A stretch of DNA of 64,000 bases from an uncultured Duodenibacillus sp. (GTDB taxonomy: Bacteria > Pseudomonadota > Gammaproteobacteria > Burkholderiales > Burkholderiaceae_F). A program made the position numbers and the translations under genes. Of this stretch, positions 1 through 8,251 are shown in pieces (position 1 is the stretch's first letter; every line of letters starts with the position of its first letter). Under the pieces are notes generated by a model. That model did no database searches. It was not told the origin of the DNA and saw only the letters and a program-made list of their open reading frames with translations. Location: positions 1-64,000 of the forward strand of contig CALXOY010000014.1 of the NCBI GenBank assembly GCA_944390145.1, given 5' to 3'.

Positions 1-15
1 TCTCTTCTCCCGCCG

Positions 16-38
16 CCCCCCCCCCCCCCCCCCCCCCC
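16..38. repeat. Homopolymeric C(23) tract
   Basis: An uninterrupted run of 23 C residues near the left edge of the window, in a short C-rich context. Runs this long are highly prone to slipped-strand mispairing and are typical of contingency loci. The gene it would affect lies left of the window or is dcuC, which starts 172 bases downstream. Its position at the sequence edge means an assembly artefact is also possible. A second, shorter C run sits inside the autotransporter gene near position 58710. Confidence 0.85.
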
Positions 39-135
39 GAGTGTTAAGAGTGCGCACAAACGCCCTGTTAGCGCAAAAGAATCCCGGATTGCGGTTGCCG
101 GCCGCGGGTTTTCAAAGGGGAGCCGGCGGCCCGGC

Positions 136-150
136 TGTCATAAAATGACA
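136..150. promoter_or_regulatory. Palindrome overlapping a possible -10 of dcuC
   Basis: TGTCAT-AAA-ATGACA is a perfect 15-base inverted repeat 60 bases upstream of the dcuC start. A TAAAAT hexamer (141-146) that could serve as a -10 element lies within it. No convincing -35 was found. A repressor or other dimeric regulator could bind here, but its identity is not visible from the sequence. Confidence 0.35.
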
Positions 151-210
151 CAATTAAAAGCGTAAAAAGGCTTTGCCGCAGGCAGGCCTGATTCGACGAG
201 GAGATTTTTT

Positions 211-1476
211 ATGAGCGTTCTGTCCTGGATTGCCGTTGCGGTGATCTTTGCAACGATCTGGGCACTGGTCAAGCGTTGGGAAACGCGTCTGGTGCTGATC
301 GCCGCGGGCCTGTTTTTGTGCATCATCAGTTTTGAGCCGATGATGGGCCTCAATCAGTTTGCCAAGTCGATGACGAACAATTCGCTCATCATGGCAATCT
401 GCGGCTCGATGGGCTTTGCCTATACGGCCACCTACACGCAGTGCGACCGTTCGCTGGTCTACTACCTGTCGGCCCCGATTCGCGGCCTGGGTCTGTTGCT
501 CGTGCCGGTTTCCACAATCATCACGTTCTTTGTGAACATCGCCATTCCGTCGGCCGCAGGCTGCGCCGCCGCCGTCGGCTCCACGCTGATTCCGCTGATG
601 CTGCGCGCCGGCATCAAGCCTGCTGCCGCGGCGGCCGCCGTGCTCGCCGGTACGATCGGCTCGTACCTGTCGCCCGGCACCTCGCACAACCCGTTTGTGG
701 CGAAGATGGCCGGCATGGACGTGATGCAGTTCATCGGCACGCACACCAATTATTCGCTTATGTGCGGCGCGATCCTGGTGGTCGGCACCGCCATCGTGTG
801 CTTCCTGATGGGCGACGGCAAGGGCGACACGAACGCCCAGGTTGACGAATCGAAGTTGAAGAACGAAGCCTTCACGCCGAGCCCGCTGCGCGCCATCGTG
901 CCGCTCATCCCGATCACGATTCTGGTGGTCGGCAACCTCTGGGTTCCCGCGATCAAGATGGGCGTGGCGCAGGCCATGCTGATCGGCGCCATCTGCGCAC
1001 TGGTTGTTTCCCTGAGCGACCCGCAGACCTTCTCCAAGAAGTTCTTTGACGGCATGGGCAAGGGCTACGCCGACGTGCTCGGCATCATCATTGCCGCGGG
1101 CGTCTTTGCCGCCGGTCTGCGCGCCACGGGCCTCATCGACACCTGCGTTGAAGCTCTGAAGGAATCCAACGACATCGCCCGCTGGGGCGGCTCCATCGGT
1201 CCCTGGATCATGGGCGTGATCACGGGCTCCGGCGACGCGGCAACGCTTGCCTTCAACGAAACGGTGACTCCGCACGCCAAGGAATTCGGCATGACGATTG
1301 AAGGCCTGGGCGGTCTGGCGTTCCTGACCGGCGCCCTCGGCCGCACGATGTCGCCTCTGGCAGGCGTCACGATTCTCGTCTCGGGCATTGCCATGGTCAA
1401 TCCCCTTGACGTCGTCAAGCGCACCGCCATCCCCTGCATCATTGCAGTACTCGCCTGCGCCATCCTCATGGTGTAG
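211..1476 (+). CDS. dcuC: C4-dicarboxylate carrier, DcuC family
   Basis: A 421-residue, very hydrophobic inner-membrane protein with about 10-12 predicted membrane segments over its full length. The C-terminal half carries the DcuC-like stretch with GVFAAGL, GSGDAATLAF, GRTMSPLAGV and NPLDVVKRT, matching the E. coli DcuC pattern (GVFAQGL, GSGNAPFYAF, GRTLSPVSGV, SPFEVVKRT). The family exchanges or exports succinate and fumarate during anaerobic growth, which would fit the fumarate-reductase-like flavoprotein at 20.5 kb. The start is set by a GAGGAG ribosome-binding site ending 8 bases before the ATG. It is a single gene, followed by a strong hairpin region and convergent with the LysR gene. 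Substrate choice within C4 or related acids is inference. Confidence 0.85.
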   Translation: MSVLSWIAVAVIFATIWALVKRWETRLVLIAAGLFLCIISFEPMMGLNQFAKSMTNNSLIMAICGSMGFAYTATYTQCDRSLVYYLSAPIRGLGLLLVPVSTIITFFVNIAIPSAAGCAAAVGSTLIPLMLRAGIKPAAAAAAVLAGTIGSYLSPGTSHNPFVAKMAGMDVMQFIGTHTNYSLMCGAILVVGTAIVCFLMGDGKGDTNAQVDESKLKNEAFTPSPLRAIVPLIPITILVVGNLWVPAIKMGVAQAMLIGAICALVVSLSDPQTFSKKFFDGMGKGYADVLGIIIAAGVFAAGLRATGLIDTCVEALKESNDIARWGGSIGPWIMGVITGSGDAATLAFNETVTPHAKEFGMTIEGLGGLAFLTGALGRTMSPLAGVTILVSGIAMVNPLDVVKRTAIPCIIAVLACAILMV

Positions 1477-1489
1477 TGCGTGTCTTCCC

Positions 1490-1563
1490 CGGCCGGCAGA
1501 GACTGCCGGCCGCACAAAAGCCGGACAAGCCGCCAGAAATGGCGTGCCTTTGCCGGCTTTTTT
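1490..1563. terminator. Bidirectional terminator region between dcuC and lysR-type gene
   Basis: Two hairpins lie between convergent genes. The first is a perfect 10-bp stem with an AGA loop (1490-1512, arms CGGCCGGCAG and CTGCCGGCCG). The second has arms AAAAGCCGG (1516-1524) and CCGGCTTTT (1553-1561) and runs into a T tract on the plus strand and an A tract (T on the minus strand) on the other side. It can terminate both genes; the stop codon of the LysR gene lies in the T tract. Confidence 0.75.
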
Positions 1564-2593
1564 ATTGCCCGGAGGCCGGCCGCACGAACCCTTCAAGGGC
1601 GGGCTTGGCGCGCAGCAGCTCGGGCAGCCAGATTTCCGTGAGCTTGCGCCGGAAGATTTCCGCCGCGCTTTGCGCCAGCATGCGAAACCGCGGCGTGCGC
1701 GCGGCGCACCAGAGCGTTTTTTCAATCGAGTTGTCGATGCCGTGCACGGTGACGGCGTGCAGGTCGCTGCGGATGCTCCACAGGCTCATGGGCGGCAGGA
1801 TGGTCCAGCCCAGGCCGCGCAGGACGGCGCCCGCCACGGCCTGCGTGTTTTCGAGCGCAATCTGTTTTTGCACCGTCACGCCCATGATGCGCAGCATCGA
1901 AAGCGACTTGCGCCAGTCCATGGAGTCGGTGCGGTAGGTGATGAAGGGCTGCTGCAGCGCCTCTCGCAGCCGCTCCAGGGGCTGCAGGTCTTCGGCGAGG
2001 CTTTCACTTTGCGGGCAGACGAGAAGGTACCGTTCGCTTAAAAGAGGGAAGGCAAGGGCCCGCTCCTGCGCGCTGATGTCGGGCGCAACCACGATGTCGA
2101 GCCTGCCGCCCGTAAAGTCCGCGAGGATTTTGGGAATCAGGCCCCAGCGCGCCTCAAAGGTTTTGGTCTGGCGCATGAGAAACGCCTCCAGCTCGACGCT
2201 TGCAAAAAGCGCGGCCGACTCGGTGATGCCGAAGCGAAGCGTCCGGACGGCATCCTCGCGCAGGTTTTCGACGGCTTCCAGAAAATGCGCGGCCTGCGCC
2301 GTGAGTTCGCGTGCAAGAAGCAGAAACTCCCGCCCTTTGGCCGTGAGAGCCGGCGGCTTTGCGCTGCGGTCAAAGAGCGCAAGGCCGAAGACCTCCTCTA
2401 GGCGCCTGACGGTCTGCGAGACGGCGGGCTGCGTGAGATTGAGCCTGCGGGCGGCTTCGCTAAAGGAGCCGCACTGTGCGGCGGTCGCAAAGATGAGCAG
2501 CTGAAAGGGCTGCACGCTGCGCAAATCCAGCCGGTCTGCCGCAGCCGTGCTTCTGGAGCGTTTTGCCGGTGCGGCGTTGAAGGCGCTTTTCAC
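1562..2593 (-). CDS. LysR-family transcriptional regulator
   Basis: A 343-residue regulator. An N-terminal extension of about 28 residues precedes a typical winged helix-turn-helix (FQLLIFATAAQCGSFSEAARRLNLTQPAVSQTVRRLEE, here roughly residues 30-65). The remainder is the usual LysR effector-binding domain. The start is a GTG (2591-2593) with AAAGGA about 10 bases upstream. It is divergent from the AEC permease and cyclase-family genes, with an ATAAG-N5-CTTAT box between them, the classical arrangement of a LysR activator next to its target operon. The ligand is unknown; given the neighbour it may be a carboxylic acid or an amide or lactone. Family certain, specificity unassigned. Confidence 0.93.
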   Translation of the reverse strand: MKSAFNAAPAKRSRSTAAADRLDLRSVQPFQLLIFATAAQCGSFSEAARRLNLTQPAVSQTVRRLEEVFGLALFDRSAKPPALTAKGREFLLLARELTAQAAHFLEAVENLREDAVRTLRFGITESAALFASVELEAFLMRQTKTFEARWGLIPKILADFTGGRLDIVVAPDISAQERALAFPLLSERYLLVCPQSESLAEDLQPLERLREALQQPFITYRTDSMDWRKSLSMLRIMGVTVQKQIALENTQAVAGAVLRGLGWTILPPMSLWSIRSDLHAVTVHGIDNSIEKTLWCAARTPRFRMLAQSAAEIFRRKLTEIWLPELLRAKPALEGFVRPASGQ

Positions 2594-2658
2594 GTTCTTT
2601 TTTTTCCTTTCTTTGAAAACCGGTCCGGCCGCACCATGACGGCGGCTGATGAAAAGTC

Positions 2659-2673
2659 ATAAGCCGGACTTAT
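2659..2673. promoter_or_regulatory. LysR-type operator (T-N11-A box)
   Basis: ATAAG-CCGGA-CTTAT is a perfect interrupted palindrome containing the T-N11-A core of LysR-type regulator sites. It lies 66 bases upstream of the LysR GTG start and 124 bases upstream of the divergent AEC permease gene, where an autoregulatory and activating site is expected. Confidence 0.7.
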
Positions 2674-2796
2674 AGAGACTCTAACGGCTCAAGCGCCTTT
2701 TAGCATCGAAGTCAGGACGGCGGCGTTCCCCATTGTTGTTTCCTAGACATTTCACCCACCGTCTCTTTTTTCGTTTTTGCTTCAAAGGAAGGCCTT

Positions 2797-3729
2797 ATGG
2801 ACGGCATTTTGTTGATCCTGCCGGATTTTCTCGTCATTCTGATCGGTGCGGCGCTGGCAAATCTCCTGCACTGGGAGCGCAGCTTCTGGAACACTGCTGA
2901 AAAACTGGTGTTCTACGTTCTTTTCCCGCCGCTCTTATTTACGTCGGTTGCCACCTCCAACATCCAGCCCTCGGCCGCAGGCCTTTTTCTGTGCGCAGGA
3001 CTTGGCGCGATGCTGCTTGCCGTTGCCGCAGCCTGGTGCATGCGCTACCTCGTCAAGGACGACGACTGGACGCACGCCTCGGTCTTTCAATGCGGCTTTC
3101 GCTTCAACACCTACATCGGCTTTGCCGTCTGCGCGAGGCTCTACGGCGAAACGGGCCTTTCGCTCATGTCGCTTTTGATCGCCTTCTGGGTGCCGGTGAG
3201 CAACGCCATCGCCGTTGCCGTGCTTGCCAATGCCGTCGCACGCAAGGAGGAGGCGCAGTCGCACACCAATCTCTGGCGCTCGACCATCAAAAGCGTGCTC
3301 ACCAATCCCCTCATCATTGCCACGGTGCTGGGGCTCATTGTCAACGTGACCGGTCTCACGATTCCCGGGACGGCCATGTCGCTTTTAAAGAACCTCGGCA
3401 GCGCCTCGCTTGCCATGGGGCTGCTGTGCATCGGCGCGGGTCTGCGCATGGAAAACTTTCTGGTGCACAAGCACCTCATTGCGGCATCCTGCGCCGACCG
3501 GCTTTTTCTGGTGCCGCTCATTGCGTGGGGCGTGTCGGCGGCCTGCGGACTGTCGGCGGTGGAAGCAGGCGTGGCGATTCTCTTTGCCATGCTGCCCACG
3601 GCGCAGTCCTGCTATGTGATGACCGCCAGCATGCGCGGCAACGCCGCGGCCGTGGCCAACGTCACCACGGCGCAGACGCTGTGCGCGATGGCAAGCATTC
3701 CGTTTTGGATTGAGATGCTGTTGAAATAA
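2797..3729 (+). CDS. AEC-family (auxin efflux carrier type) permease
   Basis: A 310-residue inner-membrane protein with about ten hydrophobic segments. The halves are arranged as in the AEC family (PF03547): N-terminal LPDFLVILIGAALANL and YVLFPPLLFTSV, middle FRFNTYIGFAV, and C-terminal LLCIGAGLRMENF and AMLPTAQSCYVM. Bacterial members move malonate, malate or other carboxylates. The ATG has an AAGGAAGGCC ribosome-binding region just upstream. It is the first gene of a two-gene unit with the cyclase-family hydrolase 39 bases downstream, divergent from the LysR regulator. The pair suggests uptake or efflux of a compound opened or formed by the hydrolase. Substrate unknown. Confidence 0.88.
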   Translation: MDGILLILPDFLVILIGAALANLLHWERSFWNTAEKLVFYVLFPPLLFTSVATSNIQPSAAGLFLCAGLGAMLLAVAAAWCMRYLVKDDDWTHASVFQCGFRFNTYIGFAVCARLYGETGLSLMSLLIAFWVPVSNAIAVAVLANAVARKEEAQSHTNLWRSTIKSVLTNPLIIATVLGLIVNVTGLTIPGTAMSLLKNLGSASLAMGLLCIGAGLRMENFLVHKHLIAASCADRLFLVPLIAWGVSAACGLSAVEAGVAILFAMLPTAQSCYVMTASMRGNAAAVANVTTAQTLCAMASIPFWIEMLLK

Positions 3730-3768
3730 ACTCTGAGCTGCAGGACGCGCAAAAAGGAGGCGGGATGC

Positions 3769-4401
3769 ATGCACACGCAGTGGATTGACCTCACACACAG
3801 GGTGGGCGCGGGCACGCTCCCGTATCCGGGCGACCCGGCTCCGCTTTTCCGGCAGGCCGCCGGCATTGCCGCCGACGGCTGCCTTGTGACGCAGTTTTCG
3901 CTTGCCTCGCACACCGGCACGCATGTGGATGCGCCAGCGCACGTGCTTTCCGACGGCAAAGCCTTTTGCGACTTCGATTTGGAGGATTTCTGCGGCACGG
4001 CCTGCCTGCTGGACGTGCGAAGCGCTGCAGGGCCGGTCGGGGAGCGGTTCCTGGACGGCGTTTGCGCCTGCGACTGGCTTTTGATCTGCACCGGCATGAG
4101 CAGCCGTTGGGGGAAAGAAGACTACTTCACAACGGGTCCGGTCTTTGAGGAAGCCTTTGTGCGGCGCGCGGCGCAGCTCACCCGCAAGGGCGCGGGACTT
4201 GACTGCGCCGGGTGGGACCGCAGCGGCGTGGCCCTGCACCGCGGATGGTTTGAATCGCAGGGCGGACTCATCGTGGAAAACCTCTGCGCCCTGGAAAAGA
4301 TCCTTTGCCGGCGCATTTTGGAGTTTGCAGCGCTGCCGGTGAAAATCGACGCGCGCGACGGCGCTCCGGTGCGGGCTTTTGTGCGGGTGCAAGCGCCATA
4401 A
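3769..4401 (+). CDS. Cyclase-family hydrolase (kynurenine formamidase-like)
   Basis: A 210-residue soluble protein of the cyclase family (PF04199), the KynB/arylformamidase type. It has the diagnostic metal-binding motif HTGTHVDAPAH near residues 48-58 and the conserved N-terminal IDLTHRVGAGTLPYPGDP. Characterised relatives hydrolyse N-formylkynurenine or related amides and lactones using bound metal. AGGAGG lies 8 bases before the ATG used here; an earlier ATG four bases upstream is out of frame. No other kynurenine-pathway gene is present, so the true substrate cannot be named. The permease upstream and LysR gene suggest a small inducible catabolic or transport unit. It is convergent with metG. 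Confidence 0.85.
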   Translation: MHTQWIDLTHRVGAGTLPYPGDPAPLFRQAAGIAADGCLVTQFSLASHTGTHVDAPAHVLSDGKAFCDFDLEDFCGTACLLDVRSAAGPVGERFLDGVCACDWLLICTGMSSRWGKEDYFTTGPVFEEAFVRRAAQLTRKGAGLDCAGWDRSGVALHRGWFESQGGLIVENLCALEKILCRRILEFAALPVKIDARDGAPVRAFVRVQAP

Positions 4402-4429
4402 AAGCAAAAGCCCCGCGGCGGGCGCGGGG
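4400..4429 (-). terminator. Terminator of metG
   Basis: Stem CCCCGCG/CGCGGGG with a 5-base loop (4411-4429). On the minus strand it is followed by a T-rich run (CTTTTGCTTTT). It lies 28 bases past the metG stop, between convergent genes. Confidence 0.75.
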
Positions 4430-4456
4430 TCTTCTGGATCCGAAAAGGAGCGGCGA

Positions 4457-6583
4457 TCAACGCAGGCGCATGCCCGGCTCGGCGCCTTCAAAGGGCGTGA
4501 TGAGGTACACGCCGCGGCCCTTGTCGGACTGGTAGCTTGCCGCAAGCACCATGCCTTCGCTCACGCCAAAGCGCATCTTGCGCGGCGCAAGGTTGGCGAT
4601 CATGACGATCAGCCTGCCGGTGAGCGTCTCGGGCTTGTAGTAGGCCTTGATGCCGGCAAACACCTGGCGGTTGCGGCCGTCGCCGATGTCAAGCTCCAGA
4701 CGGATGAGCTTGTCGGCGCCCTCCACATCTTCAGCCTTGACGACGCGGGCAACGCGCAGATCGATTTTCGAGAAGTCGTCGATCGTGCAGACGTCGGCCA
4801 CGGCTTCCACCTCGGCAGGCGCCGCCGCAGCGGCGATGGAGGCTGCGGGAGCTGCCGGCGCAGCCTTGGGGGCGGCCTTCTTTTCGGGCTTGATGGCCTG
4901 GGCGGCAGTAGCATCCGGCAGCAGGACATCGAGCTGCTTTTCGCGGTCAACGCGCCCCATCAGGTGCTCGAACTTGGAAATCGGACGGCTGCTCGCAAGG
5001 CACGCATCCACGCTCGACCAGTTGAGCGGTTCGCAGTTGAGGAACTTCTCCACGCGCTCGGCCGTTGCCGGAAGCACGGGCTTGAGGTAGAGCGTAAGCA
5101 GCCGGAAGCCCTCGAGCGCAACGGAGGCCACATACTGCAGTCTGGCCGCCTGCTCCGGATTCTTGGCAAGCTCCCAGGGCTTTTCACGGTCGACGTACTC
5201 GTTGATGACGTCGGCAAGCTGCATGATCCGACGCATGGCGCGGGCGTACTCGCGGTTTTCGTAGTCGTCGCGGATTTCGTCGGCGGCGGCGCGGATGCCG
5301 GAGAGCACTTTGTCCTTCATCGCCTCGTCGCTTACGCGGCCCTCAAAGCGCTTGAAGATGAAGCCTGCGGCGCGGCTGGCGATGTTGACGTACTTGCCGA
5401 TCAGGTCGGAGTTGACGCGTGCCTGGAAGTCGTCCTTGGTGAAGTCGACGTCCTCGACGCGGCTGTTGAGCTTGGCGGCGAGGTAGTAGCGCATCCATTC
5501 GGCGTTCATGCCGAGCTTGAGGTAGTCGAGCGGGCTGATGCCGGTGCCGCGCGACTTGCTCATCTTCTGGCCGTTCACCGTCATGAAGCCGTGCACGTTG
5601 ACGTGATCGGGCACGCGGTAGGGCTTGCCTGCGAAGTGAAGCATCGCGGGCCAGAAGAGCGTGTGGAAGTAGATGATGTCCTTGCCGATGAAGTGGATCT
5701 GCTCGGTGTCGGGGCGGGTGAGCTCGTGCACGAAGTCCATGCCCTTCTTGGCGCAGTAGGCCTTGAAGCTTGCAAGGTATCCGATCGGGGCGTCAAGCCA
5801 GACGTAGAAGTACTTGCCGGGCGCGCCGGGGATTTCGATGCCAAAGTAGGGGGCGTCGCGCGAAATGTCCCAGTCGGCGAGATTGCCGTTGAGCCATTCC
5901 TCGTCCTTGGCGAGCACTTCCGCCTGCACGTGCGGCTTGCCGTCGGCGGCCTTGCCGCCCGTCCACTCGCGCAGGAACTGCTGGGCGCGTGGGTCCGACA
6001 GGCGGAAGAAGTAGTGCGTCGAGGTCTTGAGAACCGGCGTGGTGCCGGAAATCGCGCTGCGCGGATCAATCAGGTCCGTGGGCGAGTACACCGAGCTGCA
6101 CTTTTCGCAGGCGTCGCCGTACTGATCCGGGGCGCCGCACTTCGGGCAGGTGCCCTTGATGAAGCGGTCGGCAAGGAACATGCCGGCTTCCTCGTCGTAG
6201 AACTGCTCGATGTCGGTGGTGTAGATCAGGCCGGCATCCTTCAAGCGCAGATAGATGTCCTGGGAGAGCTCGGTGTTTTCCGGGCTTTCCGTGCAGTGCC
6301 AGTGATCGAACTGAATGAAGAAGTTGTCGAGGTACTGCTGGCGGCCGGCGGAGATCTTTGCCACAAATTCCTGCGGGGTGATGCCCTGCTTGTGGGCGGC
6401 GATCATGATCGGCGCGCCGTGAGCGTCGTCAGCGCAGACGAAGTGCACGTTGTTGCCGCACATTCGTTCGTGGCGCACCCAGATGTCGGCCTGGACGTAC
6501 TCCAGGATGTGTCCGAAGTGAAAGGCGCCGTTTGCATACGGCAGGGCGGTGGTCACAAAAATATTGCGCTTGGCGTTGCTCAT
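4457..6583 (-). CDS. metG: Methionyl-tRNA synthetase
   Basis: A 708-residue class I aminoacyl-tRNA synthetase charging tRNA-Met. The HIGH-type motif HFGH is at residues 22-25, a four-cysteine zinc knuckle ([17 protein letters not shown]) is near residue 155-170, and KMSKS is near 338. A linker rich in Ala, Pro and Lys leads to a C-terminal tRNA-binding OB domain ([12 protein letters not shown], then GMVLAAS). This is the long MetRS form with fused dimerisation/tRNA-binding domain, as in E. coli. The ATG at 6583 was chosen because [19 protein letters not shown] is the family's usual N-terminus; the frame is open for 19 more codons upstream but without conservation. It is transcribed away from mrp. 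Confidence 0.97.
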   Translation of the reverse strand: MSNAKRNIFVTTALPYANGAFHFGHILEYVQADIWVRHERMCGNNVHFVCADDAHGAPIMIAAHKQGITPQEFVAKISAGRQQYLDNFFIQFDHWHCTESPENTELSQDIYLRLKDAGLIYTTDIEQFYDEEAGMFLADRFIKGTCPKCGAPDQYGDACEKCSSVYSPTDLIDPRSAISGTTPVLKTSTHYFFRLSDPRAQQFLREWTGGKAADGKPHVQAEVLAKDEEWLNGNLADWDISRDAPYFGIEIPGAPGKYFYVWLDAPIGYLASFKAYCAKKGMDFVHELTRPDTEQIHFIGKDIIYFHTLFWPAMLHFAGKPYRVPDHVNVHGFMTVNGQKMSKSRGTGISPLDYLKLGMNAEWMRYYLAAKLNSRVEDVDFTKDDFQARVNSDLIGKYVNIASRAAGFIFKRFEGRVSDEAMKDKVLSGIRAAADEIRDDYENREYARAMRRIMQLADVINEYVDREKPWELAKNPEQAARLQYVASVALEGFRLLTLYLKPVLPATAERVEKFLNCEPLNWSSVDACLASSRPISKFEHLMGRVDREKQLDVLLPDATAAQAIKPEKKAAPKAAPAAPAASIAAAAAPAEVEAVADVCTIDDFSKIDLRVARVVKAEDVEGADKLIRLELDIGDGRNRQVFAGIKAYYKPETLTGRLIVMIANLAPRKMRFGVSEGMVLAASYQSDKGRGVYLITPFEGAEPGMRLR

Positions 6584-7028
6584 TGCTTTGGTGGAAATAA
6601 GAGTCAAAAGGAAGGCCGCAGGCTCTGTCCTGCAGCGCAACCGCTCATTTTACCGCCGGCCGGCAGGCGCTGCTTTTGCGAAGAGCCTCAGCATCATGCG
6701 TCAGCCTCTGTGCGAATCCCTTGGCTTGTTCTCATGTGATGGATTGCCCGTTTGAGAAGCGGCGGAGCGCAGCAGTCCGTTCTTTTTGCGGCATCTTTTG
6801 GAATCCAACACCTGTTTATCCCTGTATTGACAGGGCTTCTTGGCGTTTTCAAAAAATCCCGCCGTCTCACAGCTGGGTCTGTGAGACAGCCCGTTTGGAA
6901 AAACCGACTAGATTAGTAGGTTTTTTCTCTGTAAACTGCAGATTCCGGCCGGCCGGGAAATCTTTTCAGGCGGCTGCGACACGAATTTTTTCCGCATCCC
7001 TTGCGGCAATTTAAGAAAATCAGACCCC
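6584..7028. other. Divergent intergenic region metG/mrp with two hairpins
   Basis: 445 bases without a credible gene. It must hold the promoters of metG (minus) and mrp (plus), yet no convincing -35/-10 pair was found; TTGACA at 6827 lacks a good -10. Two hairpins stand out. One is a perfect 9-bp stem GTCTCACAG/CTGTGAGAC (6864-6887). The other is an A-rich/T-rich hairpin at 6899-6926 that resembles a terminator on the plus strand. Short open frames here lack ribosome-binding sites and similarity to known families. Confidence 0.6.
6899..6926 (+). terminator. Orphan terminator-like hairpin upstream of mrp
   Basis: AAAAACCGACTA and TAGTAGGTTTTT form a 12-bp stem with one mismatch and a GAT loop, with the T run in the right arm. 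It follows a perfect 9-bp hairpin (6864-6887) and lies about 100 bases before mrp. No plus-strand gene precedes it, so it would end a small RNA or act as a leader attenuator. The symmetric A/T arms make either direction possible. Confidence 0.45.
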
Positions 7029-8111
7029 ATGCTCACAAAAGAACAAGTGCAAGAGATTGCAGGTGCGGTTCCCGACCCTGTGCTCAACCTTCCCCTTTCG
7101 GAATTCAAGGCAATCAAGAACGTCGTGGTCGACGGCGACGCGGTGGCGCTCACCGTCTGCCCCGGCTATCCGGTCAAGAGCACGGCCGGGGAGCTTGCCG
7201 CCCGCGTCAAGAAGGCGCTTCTGGAGGCCGGCGCCGGCTCGGCGCTTGTCACGGTCTCGGGCGACATCATCGCCCACCGCGTGCAGCGCACCCTCAAGAC
7301 GATGGCTGGCGTCAAAAACATCATCGCCATCAGCTCCGGCAAGGGCGGCGTGGGCAAGTCGACGGTGGCCGCCAACTTTGCGCTCGCGCTTGCCGCCGAA
7401 GGCGCCCGCGTGGGCATGCTCGACGCCGACATCTACGGCCCCTCGCAGCCCACGATGCTGGGCGCCAAGGGGCAGCCCGTGAGCAGCGACGGCGTCAACA
7501 TGGATCCGATTGAAAGCCTCGGACTGCAGATCAACTCCGTGGGCTTCATGATTGATCCCGAGGAGCCGATGATCTGGCGCGGCCCGCTCGTGGCGCAGGC
7601 TCTTACGCAGCTTCTCACCCAGACGGCATGGGACAACCTGGACTACCTTGTGATCGACATGCCCCCGGGAACGGGCGACGTGCAGCTCACGCTTTCGCAG
7701 TCGGTGCCGGTGACCGGCGCCGTGGTGGTGACCACGCCCCAGGACATCGCGCTTTTGGATGCCCGCAAGGGTCTGCGCATGTTTGAGAAGGTGTCGGTGC
7801 CGGTGCTCGGCATTGTCGAGAACATGGCGCTTTTCCGCTGCCCGAAGTGCGGCCACCTCGAGCACATCTTCGGCGAAGGCGGCGCCAAGCGCATGAGCGA
7901 GCAGTATCACGTGCCGGTTCTGGGCCAGCTGCCGCTAGACTCCAAGATCCGCGAGCAGGCCGACTCGGGGCTGCCCACCGTTGCGGCCGAGCCCGACGGC
8001 GAAGTGGCGGGTATCTACCGTCAGATCGCCCTGCGCGCTGCAGCCTATGTCGCGCGCACCGCCAAGGACATGAGCCAGATCATGCCCTCGGTGAAGGTGG
8101 TCAACGACTAA
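7029..8111 (+). CDS. mrp: Iron-sulfur cluster carrier ATPase Mrp/ApbC
   Basis: A 360-residue P-loop ATPase that carries and hands over [4Fe-4S] clusters in the cytoplasm. An N-terminal MIP18-type (DUF59) domain covers about residues 1-85. The deviant Walker A GKGGVGKS is at 104-111, the MinD/Mrp family pattern DADIYGPSQPTMLG follows, and the bridging cluster-binding CPKC is at 271-274 (both cysteines present). The length matches the family. The ATG has no clear Shine-Dalgarno sequence but the protein N-terminus fits. It stands alone, with an unusual hairpin-bearing leader. Confidence 0.96.
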   Translation: MLTKEQVQEIAGAVPDPVLNLPLSEFKAIKNVVVDGDAVALTVCPGYPVKSTAGELAARVKKALLEAGAGSALVTVSGDIIAHRVQRTLKTMAGVKNIIAISSGKGGVGKSTVAANFALALAAEGARVGMLDADIYGPSQPTMLGAKGQPVSSDGVNMDPIESLGLQINSVGFMIDPEEPMIWRGPLVAQALTQLLTQTAWDNLDYLVIDMPPGTGDVQLTLSQSVPVTGAVVVTTPQDIALLDARKGLRMFEKVSVPVLGIVENMALFRCPKCGHLEHIFGEGGAKRMSEQYHVPVLGQLPLDSKIREQADSGLPTVAAEPDGEVAGIYRQIALRAAAYVARTAKDMSQIMPSVKVVND

Positions 8112-8114
8112 TCA

Positions 8115-8150
8115 AGGAAAAAGGGCGGCTCCTTTGAAAAGAGGCCGCCC
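8115..8150 (-). terminator. Terminator downstream of the aldo/keto reductase locus
   Basis: Stem GGGCGGC/GCCGCCC (8123-8129 with 8144-8150). On the minus strand it is followed directly by TTTTTCCTT. It lies about 100 bases past the stop of the reductase and just after the mrp stop. Confidence 0.65.
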
Positions 8151-8251
8151 CGACCGGAGGCGGGGAGGGCGCCGGCCCTTGCCCGCCAAAATTTTGTCCG
8201 CCGCGCACGGACGTCCGCCGTCTGCAGACCATCGCCGGCGCGGACGAAAAC

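Noticed and set aside
4379..6739. A 786-codon open frame on the plus strand opposite metG
   Set aside because: It mirrors the codon pattern of a high-G+C gene; the product is low-complexity with no family features, while the minus strand encodes a complete MetRS.
6676..7014. A 112-codon plus-strand open frame in the metG/mrp gap
   Set aside because: It has no ribosome-binding site, runs through both hairpins, and its product is unlike any family.
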